From UBA5336 sp038745855 (GTDB taxonomy: Bacteria > Pseudomonadota > Alphaproteobacteria > Caulobacterales > Hyphomonadaceae): a stretch of DNA of 44,067 nucleotides. This document shows positions 41,094 through 44,067 of the stretch, in pieces. The number at the start of each line of letters is the position of its first letter. The stretch's first letter is position 1. The position numbers and the translations under genes were made by a program. The notes beneath the pieces are model-generated. The model was given only the letters and a program-made list of their open reading frames with translations, was not told the DNA's origin and made no database searches. The stretch is from the NCBI GenBank assembly GCA_038745855.1, contig JBCDLC010000027.1, positions 1 to 44,067 of the forward strand, given 5' to 3'.

Positions 41094-43658
41094 ATGGCAA
41101 GACGGTTTGCTCGGTATCTGAGTGTGTTGGCCGCATGGGTGGTCTGCATCATGGCGCCGGCCGCTTATGCACAGGTCACATCGGAAACGCTCGTCAACAA
41201 CCATGGCACCTTGTCGACGTTTTCGCTGCCCTACACGCCAGCGACTGGTGAAAACCGTGCCGTCCTCGTGATTGTCTTTTCCGAGTACAGCAACGGAGAG
41301 CAATCCAACATCACGTCCGCGACCCTCGGCGGCGTCCCGCTGGTCAGCCTGGGCACCCAGGAAAACAGGGACCCGTCTACTAAAAATAACCGGATGACGG
41401 CGTTTTACCTGCCCGAAACAAGCATTCCGCCCGGCACCAGCACGTTCTCGGTGTCCTACGGTCCGGATCCGTCATCATCATTGATCTACCTGGCTACAGC
41501 CATCGGCGTCCGCCAAAGCACACTCGCCACGACACCCGTCAGTTTCAATATCAACTGCATAGGGGGCAGCGCTCCGACCAACGGAACGATCAATTTCGCC
41601 CCGCTCAGTGTGCTCGCGAACGATCTCGTTTTCTCCTTTGCCGGCACGGGAAATGACGACGCGTTCACCACGTTCAACAATGGCGCCTCGGAGTTCCTAG
41701 ACGAACGGGTCAGCAGCCCCGGCTTCAGCCTCGCCGGTGGCCTCCAAGCACCCCAGTCCGACACCACGATCTCAGGCACGGCCAGCTTTACCGATGGTTG
41801 CCACCGGCGCCCGATCACCATGCAGTTCGCAATCCGCCCACTCGGCGAGGACGGCACCCTGGATGGCCCTGGCGGTCACATCGTCGGCGAGACGATCACG
41901 TACGAGGTGACAGACGCGGACCTGAACTTGCGCACCGCCGTTGTCGACGATGTGACGATCGAGGTGGTCAACCAGACCACTGGCGAAACCGAGACCGTTA
42001 CACTGACCGAAACCGGCCCGGACACCGGCATCTTCCGGGGCACTCTGGCCACGTCCACCACGCCAGGCCCGGGAACCGACAATACCGGCACCATGGCCGT
42101 ACAGAGCGGTGAAACCCTCAGCGCCACCTACACCGATGCGCTCGACGCCAATGGCGGCATGTCCATACGGACTGTGTTGACCAACCTTGTCCCCAACGGA
42201 TCCGAGGCCGACCTGGCGTTGTCCATCACCGGGCCCGCGGCCACACCGACCAGGGGATTTTCCGATCCCTACACAGTGACGCTCGTCAACCAGGGCCTGA
42301 CCGATGGAACCGGCGTCACCGTCGATCTCCCGCTACCATCTGGTTACCAACTGGTCTCCGACGATAGCGCCGGAGCCTTCGATCCGGATACCGACACCTG
42401 GACGGTCGGCCGCGTTTCTGCCGGCGCGAGCCGAACCTTGACGCTTCAGCTCGCTCACTTGGCGTCCGGCTCTTCCCTGATCACCGCCGAAGTGGCCTCG
42501 ATGGTCGAGGTCGACGCCGACTCCACACCCGGCAACGGCGCCCCATCCGAAGATGATCAGGATAGTCTCGACCCCTTTCCCGCTCGCGGCATCGGCGGTC
42601 CAGTCCCGAGCCGCAGCTGTCCTGGCCCATTCGACACGCTCGACTGGGACACGCTCACCTCGGTGTGGGTCGATGGCTCCCTCGACCAGACAGTCACCTC
42701 TGCGGACGGCGGCGACATACGGGTTCAGTTTTCAGGCGACATCGCCGACATGGACAGCTTCAACCATGGCCTCAACAGCGGCTTTACAGGGGGCTTGTCC
42801 CCTGCCGAGCAGTCCCTACGCTACTTCGTCAACGCCGCCGACCGCGCCCAGACGGTGACCGCCACATTCACACTTGGCAGCCCGGGCACGGGCGTTGATG
42901 ACCTCGCCTTCCAGATGTTCGATGTGGATAGCCGCAGCAACCGCTCCTATTCCGACGGTATCCGCGTCATCGGAAGCCTCGGCGGCGCCTCCGTGCTGCC
43001 GGTCCTGACCAGCGGTGGCACGGCCAATAGCGTCCTCGATAACGAGGTCGTCGGGCTCATCGGCAACAGCAGTTCCAACCCGAACGGCAATGTGAGCGTG
43101 AACTTCGATCGACCTGTCGATACGCTGACGATCACCCTCTTCAGCGGCGATATTGCCCGCAGAGAGGATCCCACGTCCCAGGGCTTCAGCATCCACGACC
43201 TCAGCTTCTGCACGCTATCCGGGGAACTCAGCGCGTCGAAATCGATGTCGATGGCGGGTGGTACGGCCAACACATTCGCAATTCCAGGCAACGATGTGAT
43301 CTACACCATTTCCATCGAAAGTACGGGCACTGCACCTATTGATGCCGGCAGCATACTCCTGGTCGACAAGTTGCCCAGCAGCGTGATGTTCTTCAATGGC
43401 GATGTGGAGGCCGGGGATGGTGACACTGATCCAGTTCGCTTTGTCCAATCGGGGGCAGGACTGAGCTACGATTTCAGCCGAGACGTTGCATTTTCGAACA
43501 CCAACACCCCTCCCACCACCTTTTCCGATTGCACCTACGCGCCAAGCGCTGGTTATGATCCTGCGGTGACCTTCATTTGCATCGCCCCGGACGGCATCAT
43601 GGCGGCGGGTGACCCGAACCCTACCGCCGAATTCGCATTCCGCACCCGCATTCGCTAG
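41094..43658 (+). CDS. Large secreted multidomain protein with DUF11-type repeats
   Basis: An 854-aa secreted protein of unknown function. Signal peptide with core YLSVLAAWVVCIMAPAAYA, cleavage after AYA. Then, by approximate residue: an N-terminal beta-rich domain (28-250), an Ig-like domain with ETVTLTETGPDTGIFRGTL (255-362), a DUF11-type domain (366-500), a further beta domain with SNRSYSDGIRVIGSLGG (500-710), and a final DUF11-like domain (715-854). No membrane anchor, LPxTG, PEP-CTERM or T9SS tail is present. ATG 41094 is preferred because the signal peptide begins there; ATG 41070 and GTG 40986 are in frame but add unlikely sequence. It could be an adhesin-like surface protein or a T2SS substrate; neither is shown. 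Confidence 0.75.
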   Translation: MARRFARYLSVLAAWVVCIMAPAAYAQVTSETLVNNHGTLSTFSLPYTPATGENRAVLVIVFSEYSNGEQSNITSATLGGVPLVSLGTQENRDPSTKNNRMTAFYLPETSIPPGTSTFSVSYGPDPSSSLIYLATAIGVRQSTLATTPVSFNINCIGGSAPTNGTINFAPLSVLANDLVFSFAGTGNDDAFTTFNNGASEFLDERVSSPGFSLAGGLQAPQSDTTISGTASFTDGCHRRPITMQFAIRPLGEDGTLDGPGGHIVGETITYEVTDADLNLRTAVVDDVTIEVVNQTTGETETVTLTETGPDTGIFRGTLATSTTPGPGTDNTGTMAVQSGETLSATYTDALDANGGMSIRTVLTNLVPNGSEADLALSITGPAATPTRGFSDPYTVTLVNQGLTDGTGVTVDLPLPSGYQLVSDDSAGAFDPDTDTWTVGRVSAGASRTLTLQLAHLASGSSLITAEVASMVEVDADSTPGNGAPSEDDQDSLDPFPARGIGGPVPSRSCPGPFDTLDWDTLTSVWVDGSLDQTVTSADGGDIRVQFSGDIADMDSFNHGLNSGFTGGLSPAEQSLRYFVNAADRAQTVTATFTLGSPGTGVDDLAFQMFDVDSRSNRSYSDGIRVIGSLGGASVLPVLTSGGTANSVLDNEVVGLIGNSSSNPNGNVSVNFDRPVDTLTITLFSGDIARREDPTSQGFSIHDLSFCTLSGELSASKSMSMAGGTANTFAIPGNDVIYTISIESTGTAPIDAGSILLVDKLPSSVMFFNGDVEAGDGDTDPVRFVQSGAGLSYDFSRDVAFSNTNTPPTTFSDCTYAPSAGYDPAVTFICIAPDGIMAAGDPNPTAEFAFRTRIR

Positions 43659-43813
43659 GGCGTTACGCGCGAAACCGGGCCACAGCCCTAAGCCTTTTTC
43701 ATGTGAGCAAAGCGATACGGAAACAGAGCAGAATGCGCCTGTTTCATGCGAGCGCAGCACTATGGAGACACGCAAGAATGGTGCGGGTGGAGCGAGTTTC
43801 CTAGAACTGCACC
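43659..43813. other. Gene-free stretch between the DUF11-type protein and the tandem repeat
   Basis: No gene seen. It holds a weak hairpin with a T-tract (43677-43700) and two diverged copies of a 45-bp unit beginning ATGTGAGCAAAGC (43701) and ATGCGAGCGCAGC (43746), about 60% identical by eye. An open frame runs through it into the repeat, but its translation is not protein-like. Confidence 0.5.
43677..43700 (+). terminator. Weak candidate terminator after the DUF11-type gene
   Basis: GGGC-CACA-GCCC (43677-43688) followed by TAAGCC and a run of five T (43695-43699), 18 bases after the stop at 43658. The 4-bp stem is short for a functional terminator. Confidence 0.35.
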
Positions 43814-44067
43814 CCAGCGACCGACCGGTCGCCGGGCGGCCAGCCCGCCCCGCGGCGGCGCTGCGCGCCGTGAGCGAGATAATGGTTTCCAGCGATCGAC
43901 CGGTCGCCGGGCGGCCAGCCCGCCCCCGCGGAGGCGCTGCGCGCCGTGAGCGAGATAATGGTTTCCAGCGACCGACCGGTCGCCGGGCGGCCAGCCCGCC
44001 CCCGCGGAGGCGCTGCGCGCCGTGAGCGAGATAATGGTTTCCAGCGACCGACCGGTCGCCGGGCGGC
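43814..44067. repeat. GC-rich 75/76-bp tandem repeat, three copies plus a partial fourth
   Basis: Copies begin with CCAGCGA at 43814 (75 bp), 43889 (76 bp), 43965 (76 bp) and 44041 (cut by the window end). Copies 2 and 3 differ from copy 1 by one extra C in a C-tract and a C-to-A change in CGCGGCGG; copy 2 has a T where the others have C in the CGACCGGTCG block. Each unit contains CGACCGGTCG (perfect palindrome), CGGGC-GGCCA-GCCCG (hairpin), GGCGC-TGC-GCGCC (hairpin) and an AT-richer joint GATAATGGTTTCC. A 76-bp period shifts reading frame each copy, so it is not a protein repeat. Confidence 0.9.

Noticed and set aside
43609..44025. A 138-aa protein running through the tandem repeat
   Set aside because: The frame rotates with the 76-bp period, the translation is Arg/Pro/Ala low complexity, and it starts inside the upstream gene.
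43814..44067. CRISPR array
   Set aside because: Units are near-identical end to end with no variable spacers, and the unit is 75/76 bp of GC-rich palindromes; this is a tandem repeat.

Overview
This is a GC-rich, gene-dense chromosomal segment of an alphaproteobacterium. The ctaC-ctaD-ctaB-(small ORF)-ctaG-ctaE-surf1-thrC order, the dapA-smpB pair, the gltA/gltX/comEC neighbourhood and the elpS-like lipoprotein beside a type II secretion (T2SS) operon all point to an aquatic heterotroph near the Caulobacterales/Hyphomonadaceae/Parvularculales. That placement is inferred from gene order and protein families; no rRNA or tRNA gene was found in the window.

Layout. 1-488 holds no gene I can support. 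489-3843: a TauE/SafE permease, a convergent pair (periplasmic retropepsin-like protease and DUF1289 protein), a CobT-like protein and a secreted TPR protein. 3988-11476: the aa3-type cytochrome c oxidase operon with its heme and copper assembly factors, running into thrC. 11480-13483: a GNAT acetyltransferase, a stand-alone EAL phosphodiesterase and a short prepilin peptidase. 13711-19405: a large surface lipoprotein with an internal duplication, then a TonB-dependent receptor with an apparent one-base frameshift. 19567-30903: twelve consecutive T2SS genes, gspC to gspN, most overlapping by a few bases, followed by an unknown exported protein (30911-31444). 31453-35942: PLP-dependent dehydratase, lytic transglycosylase (minus), dapA, smpB. 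35962-41004: gltA and gltX (minus) and divergent comEC. 41094-43658: a large secreted multidomain protein. 43814-44067: a 75/76-bp GC-rich tandem repeat cut by the window edge.

How the genes fit together. The first half is respiratory-chain terminal oxidase assembly. The middle is an outer-surface module: an ElpS-like lipoprotein, a TonB receptor, the complete T2SS and a nearby prepilin peptidase. In Caulobacter crescentus ElpS is phosphate-starvation induced and released from the cell surface in a T2SS-dependent way, with a 12-gene T2SS beside elpS. Here I find an 18-bp Pho-box-like element about 100 bp upstream of the lipoprotein gene, which makes phosphate control a testable prediction. 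The right end is housekeeping (lysine biosynthesis, trans-translation, TCA entry, tRNA charging, DNA uptake).

Most notable: the Pho-box-like site with the elpS/T2SS arrangement; a CobT homologue that seems to have lost both catalytic glutamates; the frameshift between the TonB receptor's signal peptide and body; a prepilin peptidase without the methyltransferase half paired with a pseudopilin that has a long acidic leader; and the palindrome-rich tandem repeat at the end.
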